Positions 8,900 to 18,677 of a stretch of 45,884 nucleotides of DNA are shown piece by piece. The stretch is from Bacteroidota bacterium (GTDB lineage Bacteria > Bacteroidota > Ignavibacteria > Ignavibacteriales > Ignavibacteriaceae), in contig JAKAKL010000044.1 of NCBI GenBank assembly GCA_021824565.1, positions 1 through 45,884 on the forward strand, given 5' to 3'. The stretch's first letter is position 1; each line of letters starts with the position of its first letter. Below the pieces are notes generated by a model. It worked only from the letters and a program-made list of their open reading frames with translations. It was not told where the DNA came from and searched no databases. A program made the position numbers and the translations under genes.

Positions 8900-10030
8900 C
8901 TACTCTAATCTTTTCTTGAACCTCAATGCGCTTGCAAATAATATCGCTATGCCGATTGAAAGCAGAATTATAAACTCCGGCAGAAGCTCTGTAAATGAGG
9001 CTCCCTTTAATATTACCGCCCGCAGTATTATAATGAAGTACCTAACAGGTACGAGGTAAGAAATATATTGAAGTATCTTGGGCATGTTCTCTATCGGGAA
9101 TGCAAAGCCAGATAAATACAGCATAGGCATCATTATTCCGAACTGCGCGACCATCATTGCCTGCTGCTGTGTCTTGGATATAGTTGATATAAATAATCCA
9201 ATGCCGAGCGTTGAAAGAACAAATATAAATGAAGAAGCTAAAAGAAATATAAAGCTGCCTCTTATTCCGATGCCGAACCAGAAGACCATTACACCCAAAA
9301 CTATCAGCGCGTCAATAAAGCCTAATATTATGAACGGTATCATCTTCCCTATTATCAATTGAGACGGCTTAATAGGAGTTACAATTAATTGCTCAAGCGT
9401 TCCCACTTCCCGCTCTTTAACAATTGCCATCGACATTAGGATAGTAGTTATAATAGCAAGGATCAATCCTGTAATGCTCGGCACCATAAATACTCTTGTC
9501 TTCAATTCCGGGTTGTACCATACCCGCACTTCAGGCGTAAGGCTTCCGGCTGCGGACATCTTCATTCCGTTCTTATCTGCCGCCTTAATAAGAATATTCT
9601 TAGCATAGCTTGTGGCAATCCCCTGTATATATCCGAATGCAATAGAAGCTTTATTACCGTCGGAGCCGTCGAATATTGCCTGTATCGGCGCCGGCTGCAT
9701 CCTATTTATATCTTTCTCAAAGTCCTTCGGAATAACAAGCGCCCATAATACTTTTCCGTCGTTTATATCACTATTTACCTGCTTGTAGTTATCAACGTAA
9801 TCGTCAATCTCAAAATACCCTGAACGCTCGAACTTTTGAATAAAGTCCCTGCTCGCGGGAGATTTATCCATATCATATACCGCAGTGTGTACCGTATTAA
9901 CATCCATGTTGGCGGCATAGCCTAAAACTATAAGCTGGAACACGGGAGCAATAAACACTATACCGAATAATCTCGGATCTCTTTTTAATTGAAGAAACTC
10001 TTTTATTATGATGCTTAATATTATTTTCAT
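8900..10030 (-). CDS. ABC-2 type transporter permease (second of pair)
   Basis: A 376-residue inner-membrane protein of the YbhR/YhhJ type. One N-terminal membrane segment (after IIIKEFLQLKRDPRLF, about 20-40) is followed by a large extracytoplasmic domain to about residue 175, then five hydrophobic segments to the end. EREVGTLEQLIVTPIKP between membrane segments is the typical ABC-2 coupling motif (E-x-GTxEQLxVxP). It is the last gene of the minus-strand efflux operon, 31 bases after its sister permease. The two would form the heterodimeric channel powered by the upstream ATPases. Confidence 0.93.
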   Translation of the reverse strand: MKIILSIIIKEFLQLKRDPRLFGIVFIAPVFQLIVLGYAANMDVNTVHTAVYDMDKSPASRDFIQKFERSGYFEIDDYVDNYKQVNSDINDGKVLWALVIPKDFEKDINRMQPAPIQAIFDGSDGNKASIAFGYIQGIATSYAKNILIKAADKNGMKMSAAGSLTPEVRVWYNPELKTRVFMVPSITGLILAIITTILMSMAIVKEREVGTLEQLIVTPIKPSQLIIGKMIPFIILGFIDALIVLGVMVFWFGIGIRGSFIFLLASSFIFVLSTLGIGLFISTISKTQQQAMMVAQFGIMMPMLYLSGFAFPIENMPKILQYISYLVPVRYFIIILRAVILKGASFTELLPEFIILLSIGIAILFASALRFKKRLE

Positions 10031-10061
10031 ACTTGTTCCGTATTAAAAATTGTTTTCTTTG

Positions 10062-11192
10062 TCATGCTGTACGCGACCTCTTATTTATAACCGCCGAAAT
10101 TACAAGCAGAATACCAGAGAAGATCATAAGGTAAACTATCTGCTGCCAGAATGCTTGAATACCGACTCCTTTTAATAGTATGCCTCGAAGTATTATCATA
10201 AAGAATTTTGCCGGAGTAATATTTGATATTACCTGTACCGCCGGAGGCATGCTCTCGATTGGAAAAACAAAGCCCGACAAAAGCATAGATGGAAGCATCG
10301 AAACTAATGTTGCTATCTGGAAGGCTACCTGCTGCGTGTTTGCAATACTCGACACCAGTATACCGAGGTTCAATGCCGCAAACAAAAAAAGAAGAATAGT
10401 AAAGAATAACAATATAATGCTCCCTTTTATCGTTATTCCAAATAGAATGTACCCGGCAATTAATATAAACGCTGCTATAATTAACGAGATAACCACATAT
10501 GGAAGCGTCTTACCGATCAGCATTTCCAGCGATGTCAGCGGGGATACGTTAAGCTGTTCAATAGTTCCTCTTTCTTTCTCGCGCACGATTGAAAGTGATA
10601 TTGAAACAACCGCTGTTATTATTAATATCATTACGATTAAACCCGGGACTAAAAAGAAAGATGAGTTTAATTCGGGATTAAACCAGAATGCAGGATGTAT
10701 ATCGATCGGGACATACGTTTCCCGTCCTACAACAGCTAACACTTTGCTCTGCACCGTCTGGGTATATGAAGCAAAAGCGGCGGTGATATATCCATTAATT
10801 AAAGAAGCCGTATTCGCATCAACGCCGTCAATTAAAACCTGCACTTCAACATTCTGTTTAGAATAAAAATCCCGCGACATGTTATGTGGAAACACAATAA
10901 CGCATTGCGCCTTCTTGGTATCAAGTATATCCTTAATTTCATTTTCATCATTTATATAGCCGACTAGATCAAAATAATCGGAGCTTGTTAGAGTGTTGAT
11001 TAGATCCCGGCTGTCTGTAGATTTATCCTGGTCGTATACCACCATCTTAATATGGTGAACATCAAAGTTGATTGCATAACCGAAAAGAACCAGCAGTATC
11101 ACCGGGAAAATAAAAAGCACATATAGCATCCGCTTGTCTCTTTTGAGCTGCCGGACTTCTTTCTTAGCTATCGCTTTAATTCTTGTCAGCAT
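10062..11192 (-). CDS. ABC-2 type transporter permease (first of pair)
   Basis: A sister of the next permease with the same layout: one N-terminal membrane helix, an extracytoplasmic domain, then five helices. The coupling motif is EKERGTIEQLNVSPLTS. I place the start at ATG 11192 (MLTRIKAIAKKEVRQ), just after the ATPase stop codon, because sister proteins start this way. ATG 11204 and ATG 11237 are in frame upstream and would overlap the ATPase gene. The tight junction implies translational coupling with the ATPase. Likely half of a drug or lipid-like compound exporter. Confidence 0.9.
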   Translation of the reverse strand: MLTRIKAIAKKEVRQLKRDKRMLYVLFIFPVILLVLFGYAINFDVHHIKMVVYDQDKSTDSRDLINTLTSSDYFDLVGYINDENEIKDILDTKKAQCVIVFPHNMSRDFYSKQNVEVQVLIDGVDANTASLINGYITAAFASYTQTVQSKVLAVVGRETYVPIDIHPAFWFNPELNSSFFLVPGLIVMILIITAVVSISLSIVREKERGTIEQLNVSPLTSLEMLIGKTLPYVVISLIIAAFILIAGYILFGITIKGSIILLFFTILLFLFAALNLGILVSSIANTQQVAFQIATLVSMLPSMLLSGFVFPIESMPPAVQVISNITPAKFFMIILRGILLKGVGIQAFWQQIVYLMIFSGILLVISAVINKRSRTA

Positions 11193-11193
11193 A

Positions 11194-12123
11194 TTATTTC
11201 TCATCCTTTTCCAGCAAATAAATAAAAACATCTTCAAGCGTAGGCACTATTTTATCAATTCTTTTTATCTTGATTGAATTATCTACAGTAAGAACCTGCT
11301 CAATGATTTTCCTGCCTTCGCTTTCATCTTTTACGTTCACATGAATATAATTGCCGAATATTGTTGTCTCGTCTATTCTTTTTTCTTTGGTTAGAATATC
11401 AAGCGCCTCAATTATATTTTCGCATTCGACTTCAAGAATAGTATTCTGAAGATATTTCGTTTTAAGCTCTTTAGAACTGCCGCTCGCAATTATATTGCCC
11501 GCGTTGATAAGTGTAATTGTATTGCAGAACTCCGCTTCATCCAAATAATGAGTTGTTACAAACACCGTAACGCCGCTCTGGGAAAGCTCATTTATCAATT
11601 CCCAAAAGTTTCTTCTCGATATAGGGTCAACACCTCCGGTTGGTTCATCAAGAAAAACGATCTTAGGCTCATGTATAACCGCGATTGCAAGCGCCAGTCT
11701 TTGCTTTATTCCTCCTGGCAAAGACGCTGTTAATAATTTTTCCTTGCCTTCAAGATTTGCAACCTTCAAAACCCAGCTTTTTCTTTCCTTAAGCTTAGAG
11801 TTATATAGCCCATATACGCTGCCGAAGAAATTAATATTCTCTTCAACCGTAAGATCGTTATAAAGCGAAAACTTCTGCGACATGTATCCGATCTGCGTTT
11901 TAACTTTATCAGGATTATTCATAACGCTGTAACCGCCGACTAACGCATCGCCGGATGTCGGTTCAAGTATTCCGCAAAGCATCTTGATAGCGGTAGACTT
12001 GCCAGCTCCGTTAGCACCGAGGAAGCCGAATATTTCTCCCTGCTTTACGTTAAATGATATTCCATTAACAGCCGTAAAGCTTCCAAATTTTTTCGTCAAA
12101 TTATTTACTTCAATTGAATTCAT
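11194..12123 (-). CDS. ABC transporter ATP-binding protein (efflux, second ATPase)
   Basis: A 309-residue ATPase of the multidrug (DrrA/CcmA-like) group. Walker A is GANGAGKS (36-43), Walker B is IVFLDEPTGG and the switch histidine is in VFVTTHYLDEAE. The signature motif reads LPGGIKQRLALA in place of the usual LSGGxxQR, so the signature serine is proline. The protein matches one half of the fused YbhF/RbbA type. In this operon the other half is the separate ATPase at 13990-14925. It directly precedes the two permeases. The four-helix-bundle cassette ends only about 20 bases upstream. Confidence 0.93.
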   Translation of the reverse strand: MNSIEVNNLTKKFGSFTAVNGISFNVKQGEIFGFLGANGAGKSTAIKMLCGILEPTSGDALVGGYSVMNNPDKVKTQIGYMSQKFSLYNDLTVEENINFFGSVYGLYNSKLKERKSWVLKVANLEGKEKLLTASLPGGIKQRLALAIAVIHEPKIVFLDEPTGGVDPISRRNFWELINELSQSGVTVFVTTHYLDEAEFCNTITLINAGNIIASGSSKELKTKYLQNTILEVECENIIEALDILTKEKRIDETTIFGNYIHVNVKDESEGRKIIEQVLTVDNSIKIKRIDKIVPTLEDVFIYLLEKDEK

Positions 12124-12145
12124 ATCTTTATCAGTAGTTAGTATT

Positions 12146-12630
<485 letters not shown>

Positions 12631-12635
12631 TCCTC

Positions 12636-13955
12636 TTAATAGATTTTCTTTCCAACAGATTTATCAAGCAGAACTTTCGACAGTTCATAATCAACAAGAG
12701 AATTATTATAGTTTGTCTTTGCAGCCAACAGTGAAACTTCAGCGTCGATTAAATCGGTGCTTGAGGCTGTCTGCGTATTATACTTTTCCAGGGTGCTGCG
12801 GTAATTTTCTTCCGCCTGAGTAACTCCAAGCTTGCTGACTTCAACTTTATCGTAAGCTCGTTTATAAGTAAGATAATCCTGGTAGACTTCAATGCCGATT
12901 GCATCTTTCAATTGCGATAACGAAGTCTCAGTCTGCACTTTATTCTGCTGTGCGATAGTTGTTTGAGAACTGTTATAACCCCAGTTCCACAAGGTCCATG
13001 TAAGCGTTACGCCAACGTCCCAGGTATCTTTAAATAAATCTACCGAAGGGACATATCTTTGGTTCGGCTTGTTATACATATAATCCCCGCTGAGATAAAC
13101 CGAAGGATACCACAAAGATTCCGCAGCCTTAAGCTGATCATTACTTGCATCTAATCTGTACTGCAGAGATTTAAGTTCATTACGATTCGTATTTGCTTCC
13201 GCTAAAAGATTTTGATAATTAAGCTCTGACGCTTCAACACTAATTTCTTTCGTATCGATTGAGGTTGAATCTTCCAGCGGCAATCCGATAGCCTGGTTGA
13301 ATGCCGCCCTTGCTATATCAAGCTGATTATCAGCGTCAATTTTTTGCAGCTTAGTGTTGGAATATTGAACCTCAAGCTTAAGCAAATCATTTTTTGTAGC
13401 CAGCCCGTTAGCTAAGAAGTTTTTTGTATCGTCAAGGTGCTGCTTCATCTGGGACAGATTTTCGCTGATAACATTAACATTCAGCTGAGCTTTATAATAA
13501 TTCCAGAAAGCGTTTTGAATTTTCCATGCGGCATCATTCATATCTTTATTAAGATCGGACTTTGAGGCATCATAATTTAAATCCGCCGCATTCTTTAACG
13601 AGATCAGTCTGAACCCGGTAAATAAAGGCTGCTGAAGCGTAAGCTTTAAATTATAGTTGTCTAAAAAGACAGGCGATACAACAAAAGTTTTATTAAAGCC
13701 GGGCAGATTAAGCGTTACTTCAAACGGCGGAACGCTGCTTAGCCTTGTATAATTTGCCGTAAAGAAGAGCTGGGGCAGCAGTTGGGAGTTAGCAGCTGTT
13801 ACCTGTGCCTCTGAAGAAATTAACTTAGCATGTGATATTTTCAAGTCTTTACTATTCTTCAACCCTATTTCAAGGCTTTGCGATAAAGTCAGCTTCTGCT
13901 GCTGCGCTAAAATATTCGTCGATAAAATTAAGAGTATTACAAAAATCTTTTTCAT
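12636..13955 (-). CDS. TolC-family outer membrane efflux protein
   Basis: A 439-residue protein with a signal peptide (cleavage near NILAQ). The N-terminus LTLSQSLEIGLKNSKDLKISHAKLISSEAQVTAANSQLLPQL is the usual OEP entry. It has two internally similar halves of long helices and strands (second half from about NTNRNELKSLQYRLDASNDQL). It would form the outer-membrane duct for the operon's ABC pump and HlyD-type adaptor. The gene lies 34 bases after the first ATPase. Its stop codon is close to the heptamer array that begins the four-helix-bundle cassette. Confidence 0.92.
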   Translation of the reverse strand: MKKIFVILLILSTNILAQQQKLTLSQSLEIGLKNSKDLKISHAKLISSEAQVTAANSQLLPQLFFTANYTRLSSVPPFEVTLNLPGFNKTFVVSPVFLDNYNLKLTLQQPLFTGFRLISLKNAADLNYDASKSDLNKDMNDAAWKIQNAFWNYYKAQLNVNVISENLSQMKQHLDDTKNFLANGLATKNDLLKLEVQYSNTKLQKIDADNQLDIARAAFNQAIGLPLEDSTSIDTKEISVEASELNYQNLLAEANTNRNELKSLQYRLDASNDQLKAAESLWYPSVYLSGDYMYNKPNQRYVPSVDLFKDTWDVGVTLTWTLWNWGYNSSQTTIAQQNKVQTETSLSQLKDAIGIEVYQDYLTYKRAYDKVEVSKLGVTQAEENYRSTLEKYNTQTASSTDLIDAEVSLLAAKTNYNNSLVDYELSKVLLDKSVGKKIY

Positions 13956-13989
13956 ACTGTTCCTTTGTGCATCAAGTTTAATAATAATG

Positions 13990-14925
13990 TCAGGCTTTAT
14001 TACGTTTCAAGTTTTTCTCTTCGGATATTAAATGAATAAAAACATTTTCTAATGAAGTAGGGATAATTCTATGATCGATAATGGAGATGTTTGAAGCCGT
14101 TAAGATCTTTTGGATTTCATTAAATTCAGTTTCATAATTGTTAACAGCGACATCGATTCTATCGCCAAACATCTGGACTTCAAATCCGCTTTTTTCTTTA
14201 AGCTCTCTATAAGCCGGTAAAATGGGGCTGCAAACGATCTCAATAATTTGTTTATTAAGCGACTCTTTCACTTTTTTAGGAGTGTCGCAGCTGATTATTT
14301 TACCCTCGTTAAGCAAAGCAACACGGTTGCATCTTTCCGCTTCATCCAGATATGGAGTAGACATAAATATTGTAACACCGTCATTTTGAAGATTTGAAAG
14401 TATCTTCCAGAAATCTCTTCGGGATACCGGGTCTACGCCTGTAGTTGGCTCATCAAGAAAAATAATTTTAGGTTTGTGGATAAGAGTACATGCGAGTGCG
14501 AGTTTCTGTTTCATTCCTCCGGATAAATTGTCGCCAAGCCTATCTCTAAATGGAGTCAGCCTTGTAAATTCCAGGAGTTCATACCGCCGCGTCTGAAAAT
14601 CTTTTACTCCATGCAGGTCGGCAAAGAACTCTATGTTTTCGTCTACAGTTAAATCACCATACAAACTGAACTTCTGCGAAAGATATCCGATTTGCTTCTG
14701 GATTTTAACCTTGTCCTTAGCAAGATCGAATCCAAACAACTCCGCGCTTCCTTCCGAAGGCGTTAACAGCCCGCAGAGTAGTCTTATAGTAGTTGTTTTA
14801 CCGGCTCCATCCGGACCGACAAGTCCAAACATTTCTCCGGTTTTTACATCAAAAGAAATTCCTTTTAAAGCTTCTACTTCGTCAAATTTCTTTTTAATAT
14901 TATTTAGATTTATTACAACTTCCAT
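13990..14925 (-). CDS. ABC transporter ATP-binding protein (efflux, first ATPase)
   Basis: A 311-residue ATPase. Walker A is GPDGAGKT (37-44), the signature is LSGGMKQKLALA, Walker B is IIFLDEPTTG, and the switch region is IFMSTPYLDEAER, with Pro where many have His. The GPDGAGKT form is typical of the first half of fused YbhF/RbbA ATPases, so this and the ATPase at 11194-12123 likely work as a pair. It follows the adaptor gene and precedes tolC in the same operon. Confidence 0.92.
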   Translation of the reverse strand: MEVVINLNNIKKKFDEVEALKGISFDVKTGEMFGLVGPDGAGKTTTIRLLCGLLTPSEGSAELFGFDLAKDKVKIQKQIGYLSQKFSLYGDLTVDENIEFFADLHGVKDFQTRRYELLEFTRLTPFRDRLGDNLSGGMKQKLALACTLIHKPKIIFLDEPTTGVDPVSRRDFWKILSNLQNDGVTIFMSTPYLDEAERCNRVALLNEGKIISCDTPKKVKESLNKQIIEIVCSPILPAYRELKEKSGFEVQMFGDRIDVAVNNYETEFNEIQKILTASNISIIDHRIIPTSLENVFIHLISEEKNLKRNKA

Positions 14926-14988
14926 TTGCTCTAATTATTTTAGATATTATAATTTTCAATGAGTATAAAGCGGTTCAAAAATTTTTTT

Positions 14989-15957
14989 TTATTTTAACCG
15001 GATAACCGCATCGGCAGGCATGCCGTCTTTTAATTCGTAGTTAACATTGTGAATATGAACTTTAACCGCATATACTAACTTTGTTCTTTCATCTTTAGTT
15101 TGAATGTTTTTAGGAGTGAACTCAGCTTCTGGAGAAATGTAAATTACCTTGCCTGCAAAGTTCTTTCCCGGATACGAATCTACGCTTACCTCGGCTTGCT
15201 GCCCGTACTTAACTTTCCCAAGTTCTGTTTCAGATACATAAATAATTAGATCAACATAGCTTTGATCTGAGAGCATAAGAAGTGAAGACAGCGGTGATAC
15301 GCTCTCACCGGCTTCTACAAACTTCTTAACCACGAAACCGCTGATCGGAGCAGTAACATATGAATCGCTGATATTTTTTTTGAGCAGGTCAACCGCAGCT
15401 TTTTGCCTGTCAAGGTTTGCCTCAGCCTGTCTTATATCTTCCGGGCGGTAAAGGTTTTTCATTTTCTTTAAATTCTCTTTTGCAGAATTGTATTGAGCTG
15501 CAGTAACTTCATATCTCCCGATTACATTATCATACTGCTGCTGTGTAATTGTTTTTGTCTGGAAAAGTTTTTCATTTCTTTCTTTATCATCCGCTGCAAG
15601 TTTATAATTAGTCTCAGCTTGTTTGAGAGCGTCGTTCGCTTGCATGATATCCTCGGAGCGGGCGCCTTCTTTCATAAGCTTCAACTGCGCATCTGCTTGT
15701 TCCTCAGCCGCTAATGCCTGCTGAAGCTGTATAGCAAGATTATCATGGTCGATTATCATCAAAGTATCTCCCGACTTAACTAGATCGCCTTCATGGTAAT
15801 TGATCCTCAGAATTTGCCCGTTGACTTTTGAACTAACAGTTACGTTGGTGGCTTCAATATTTCCGGAAGCTTCAATAGTATTTTTGCTACCGCCGCTGCC
15901 GCATCCGAAAAACATTCCGGTTAGAATTACGAGTATTGCTGGAATTATCTTATTCAT
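14989..15957 (-). CDS. HlyD/RND-type periplasmic adaptor lipoprotein
   Basis: A 322-residue membrane fusion protein. The N-terminus MNKIIPAILVILTGMFFGCG suggests a lipoprotein with Cys19 as the lipidated residue. A biotinyl-lipoyl-like region (IEATNVTVSSKVNGQILRINYHEGDLVKSGDTLMIID) leads into a long alpha-helical hairpin (about 75-200). The other half of the lipoyl domain (YVTAPISGFVVKKFVEAGESV) and a beta-barrel domain follow. It links the ABC pump to TolC. Its ATG overlaps the TetR stop codon by one base (TAATG), so the regulator and pump are co-transcribed. Confidence 0.93.
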   Translation of the reverse strand: MNKIIPAILVILTGMFFGCGSGGSKNTIEASGNIEATNVTVSSKVNGQILRINYHEGDLVKSGDTLMIIDHDNLAIQLQQALAAEEQADAQLKLMKEGARSEDIMQANDALKQAETNYKLAADDKERNEKLFQTKTITQQQYDNVIGRYEVTAAQYNSAKENLKKMKNLYRPEDIRQAEANLDRQKAAVDLLKKNISDSYVTAPISGFVVKKFVEAGESVSPLSSLLMLSDQSYVDLIIYVSETELGKVKYGQQAEVSVDSYPGKNFAGKVIYISPEAEFTPKNIQTKDERTKLVYAVKVHIHNVNYELKDGMPADAVIRLK

Positions 15958-16565
15958 TAATTTTCTCCATTCTTAAGTTTTATAAAAATCTTTTTGCCTT
16001 TATCGGTTAAAATTCCGTTCATTAAAATTTCTATCGTTTCGTCAAGTGCTTCCTTTAACGTAAAGTGATTTTGAACTGCAAACGTAGGATTAACCACAGC
16101 CCTTACAGCCGCTACGAATAGCGTATTTATTATTTGCGGCTTTTTTTTTGTCAGGTATCCTTCCCGCTGTCCCTGGCTGATTATATCAGTTAAAAATGCG
16201 GTCATTTTTTTTGTTCGAAACTCATCAATTTCTTTCCAGATATCCGGGACATAGTGATGAATATCCATCGATATTTTGTCGTTTACTTTCATAATAATAC
16301 TGCTGACGGTTTCGAACACATTGAATAATTTTTCCACCGCGTTGCCTTTTGTTTTCACCGCTTTGTCAACCAGCTTCGAATTATTTACAAAAAACCTATA
16401 TGCAACTTCCCTAACTAAATCTTCCTTAGACGAAAAATTTTTATAAATAGTCTTCTTGCTCATCCTCATTTCGGCGGCAATTTCGTCCATGGTAGTATCA
16501 TAGAAACCGCTCTCGAAAAATTTTTGAGAAGCAAAGCCGATTATTTTTTCTTTTTCTTCATTCAT
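15957..16565 (-). CDS. TetR/AcrR-family transcriptional regulator of the efflux operon
   Basis: A 202-residue regulator. The N-terminal helix-turn-helix reads FFESGFYDTTMDEIAAEMRMSKKTIYKNFSSKEDLVREVAY, standard for TetR proteins. The C-terminal ligand domain is not diagnostic. It is the first gene of the efflux operon and overlaps the adaptor gene by one base. Two tandem inverted repeats of GGAAAC/GTTTCC lie immediately upstream (16577-16646), so it probably represses its own operon until a toxic ligand binds. Confidence 0.93.
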   Translation of the reverse strand: MNEEKEKIIGFASQKFFESGFYDTTMDEIAAEMRMSKKTIYKNFSSKEDLVREVAYRFFVNNSKLVDKAVKTKGNAVEKLFNVFETVSSIIMKVNDKISMDIHHYVPDIWKEIDEFRTKKMTAFLTDIISQGQREGYLTKKKPQIINTLFVAAVRAVVNPTFAVQNHFTLKEALDETIEILMNGILTDKGKKIFIKLKNGEN

Positions 16566-16576
16566 ATAAATACATA

Positions 16577-16646
16577 GGAAACTTTATTTGTATTTTACGT
16601 TTCCAAACTTAATGCATGGAAACTATTTTGTCAAGAGAAAGTTTCC
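16577..16646. promoter_or_regulatory. Candidate TetR operator: two tandem GGAAAC...GTTTCC palindromes
   Basis: Half-sites are at 16577-16582 (GGAAAC), 16599-16604 (GTTTCC), 16618-16623 (GGAAAC) and 16641-16646 (GTTTCC). Each pair spans 28 or 29 bases, and the two pairs start 41 bases apart. The outermost arms extend to nine bases (GGAAACTTT and AAAGTTTCC). They begin 12 bases upstream of the tetR start. The geometry fits cooperative binding of two dimers, but the binding protein is inferred from position. Confidence 0.6.
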
Positions 16647-16723
16647 GGTTATTAAATTGTTTTTTTTGTTGAGTGTTGATAAACACAATGAGCGGCGTTA
16701 GAATTAAACTTGCTGCGGATTAT

Positions 16724-17689
16724 TTAATTATTTTCGTTGATAATTTCAGCCAATGGTTTCCCAATGTATTTATTGAACCAGTGTTCGAGAAGGCTGAACG
16801 AAACCGAAACTTTGGTCGGGAAGCGAAATGTTCCTTTAGAAAATGATTCTATTATTTCGGCTCTAGAAAACCATCTTACATCTTCGAGCTCATTATCTCT
16901 CGGAGAAATGTTTTTATTTTTAGCGGGAGCGTGAAAGCCTAACATTAAAGCGCTCGGGAAAGGCCATGGCTGCGAAGAATGATATCGAATTTTATCAACT
17001 ATAACTCCGGTTTCTTCATTTACTTCTCTCTTCACTGCTTGTTCAAGGCTTTCACCAGGCTCAACGAAACCTGCGATAGTGGCATATTGTCCCTTAGGCC
17101 AATGTTTCTGCCGTGCTAAAAGGCATTTATCGCCATAACTGACTAACACAATTATAGCCGGATCGGTACGCGGGAAATATTCCGCTTTGCATGAGACATT
17201 TGCGCAGATTATCTTATGACCAGCGTCTGATATTTCAGTCTTTGTACCGCAGACTCCGCAATACTTATTTCTTGAATGCCAATACGAAAGCGCTCTGGCG
17301 TAAGATAAAATGGAAGCTTTGTCCGGCTCCAGTGATGACATAATTTTTCTGAGTTCAACAGGCTCTCCAAATTTATGAAGCCGCTCTTCATCTTTAGTAT
17401 TTGCGCAATGGAAATCAGCGGCAAAATAAAATTGTTTTTCTAATTCACCGAGGAAATAAATTGAATAAGAATCTTCGTTAAATTTCTCTAAATCTTTTTT
17501 TGATAAAAGCACCGGCTGGCTTACTTCATTATTCTTACATATATTTTTCAGATTCGTCATAGGTACAAAAAATGTAGATGCACTTTTTAATTTGTGTTCC
17601 ATCCAATTTTGGTCAGTACGGAATTCAGAAAAACGATTTAAGTTTTCTGTAGATAAAAAATTTATATGATAATGATTTTTTTTCTTCAT
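16724..17689 (-). CDS. nudC: NAD+ diphosphatase (NADH pyrophosphatase), Nudix family
   Basis: A 321-residue Nudix hydrolase with the NudC layout. A variable N-terminal domain leads to a zinc ribbon with Cys144, Cys147, Cys162 and Cys167, then the Nudix box from Gly207 (GFVEPGESLEQAVKREVNEETG). The NudC-specific SQPWPFPSALM (239-249) identifies NAD(H) as substrate. It is longer than the E. coli enzyme (257) at the N-terminus. Known members split NAD(H) into NMN(H) and AMP and can remove NAD caps from RNA. The start codon overlaps the upstream gene's stop (TGATG), which suggests translational coupling. Confidence 0.93.
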   Translation of the reverse strand: MKKKNHYHINFLSTENLNRFSEFRTDQNWMEHKLKSASTFFVPMTNLKNICKNNEVSQPVLLSKKDLEKFNEDSYSIYFLGELEKQFYFAADFHCANTKDEERLHKFGEPVELRKIMSSLEPDKASILSYARALSYWHSRNKYCGVCGTKTEISDAGHKIICANVSCKAEYFPRTDPAIIVLVSYGDKCLLARQKHWPKGQYATIAGFVEPGESLEQAVKREVNEETGVIVDKIRYHSSQPWPFPSALMLGFHAPAKNKNISPRDNELEDVRWFSRAEIIESFSKGTFRFPTKVSVSFSLLEHWFNKYIGKPLAEIINENN

Positions 17690-18399
17690 CAGTTAGAAAC
17701 GCTAGCAGTTTTAACATCAAGGACTTTTACGCCAAGAAATTTACCGCGTTTGTTAAAATCAAAAGCAAGTTTTGCATAACCTATGATTTCGCAGGCGTGA
17801 CAGCCATTATGAAGTTGATAATTAAAAATGAATCTTTGTCCACCACCGCTTAATATTTTATAATCAGGATAATTAGTGCCATATCGATCGCCCGGCCAGA
17901 TGCTTACATCATGATATTTTTTTTGAATTAATTTATACTGTCCATTTTTCTTTAGTTCTCCGAACGGCATAAAATTATAGCCATCAACATCAATCATATT
18001 TGGAGAGCCGTTAACAAGAAAGCACACCTGGTTTTCATTTGCGCGGAACGGGAAATTAGAATAAGCAACATCGACATTTCCGAATTTTCTGAAATCCCTT
18101 AAATATCCTTGATTGTCGGTCAGCTTTGCAAATTCAACAGCCTGCGGCGATGCTCCGGATTGCTTCATTTGCTCCACAAAGCATTTTCCAAAGTCAGGAT
18201 ATTTGTCTTCCGAGCAGACGTTTCTGATATTCTGCATTATGCTCATTCCAGGGCTCCAGATTGCGGTAGAATCAATTCTATATTCGTGCATAGTTATTGA
18301 ATTACTCGCTGTCTGGGGCATTCCGGCTATTGTAAATGATATTACAAACGCGGCTGAGATTAATATTGTTTTCATTTTCATTTTAATTGAATAATTCAT
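17689..18399 (-). CDS. Exported protein of unknown function
   Basis: A 236-residue protein with a signal peptide (hydrophobic ILISAAFVISFTIAG, cleavage probably after MPQTA). The mature part has four cysteines, including a possible CHAC motif (NGCHACEIIGYAKLAFDF) and an earlier pair around VCSEDKYPDFGKCF. The C-terminal stretch with FNKRGKFLGVKVLDVK suggests a beta-rich domain. I do not recognise the family. It overlaps nudC by one base at TGATG, so the two form an operon, although no functional link is obvious. The annotated start could also be the internal Met at residue 7 or 9. Confidence 0.75.
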   Translation of the reverse strand: MNYSIKMKMKTILISAAFVISFTIAGMPQTASNSITMHEYRIDSTAIWSPGMSIMQNIRNVCSEDKYPDFGKCFVEQMKQSGASPQAVEFAKLTDNQGYLRDFRKFGNVDVAYSNFPFRANENQVCFLVNGSPNMIDVDGYNFMPFGELKKNGQYKLIQKKYHDVSIWPGDRYGTNYPDYKILSGGGQRFIFNYQLHNGCHACEIIGYAKLAFDFNKRGKFLGVKVLDVKTASVSN

Positions 18400-18677
18400 A
18401 TATACAGTCGTAGCGTAGTTTTAAAAATAGTGAGAAATATAAAACTAAACCAAATATTATTTTCAATTGGAGATTACAGCGCGATACTTTAAAATATTAT
18501 ATAGCTTTCTTATTAAAATGATAAAGCAGTTTTATTATTTTGTTAATTTTTTGCTGCGATCTTTAGAGAAAAATTAAGATACTTCCAGAAACTTCATTCT
18601 ATGAATTTCAATATCATGGTCTAATTATTGAACCTCTTATAAAAGAATTTTTATAGGCGATTAATAGGAACTTTATC

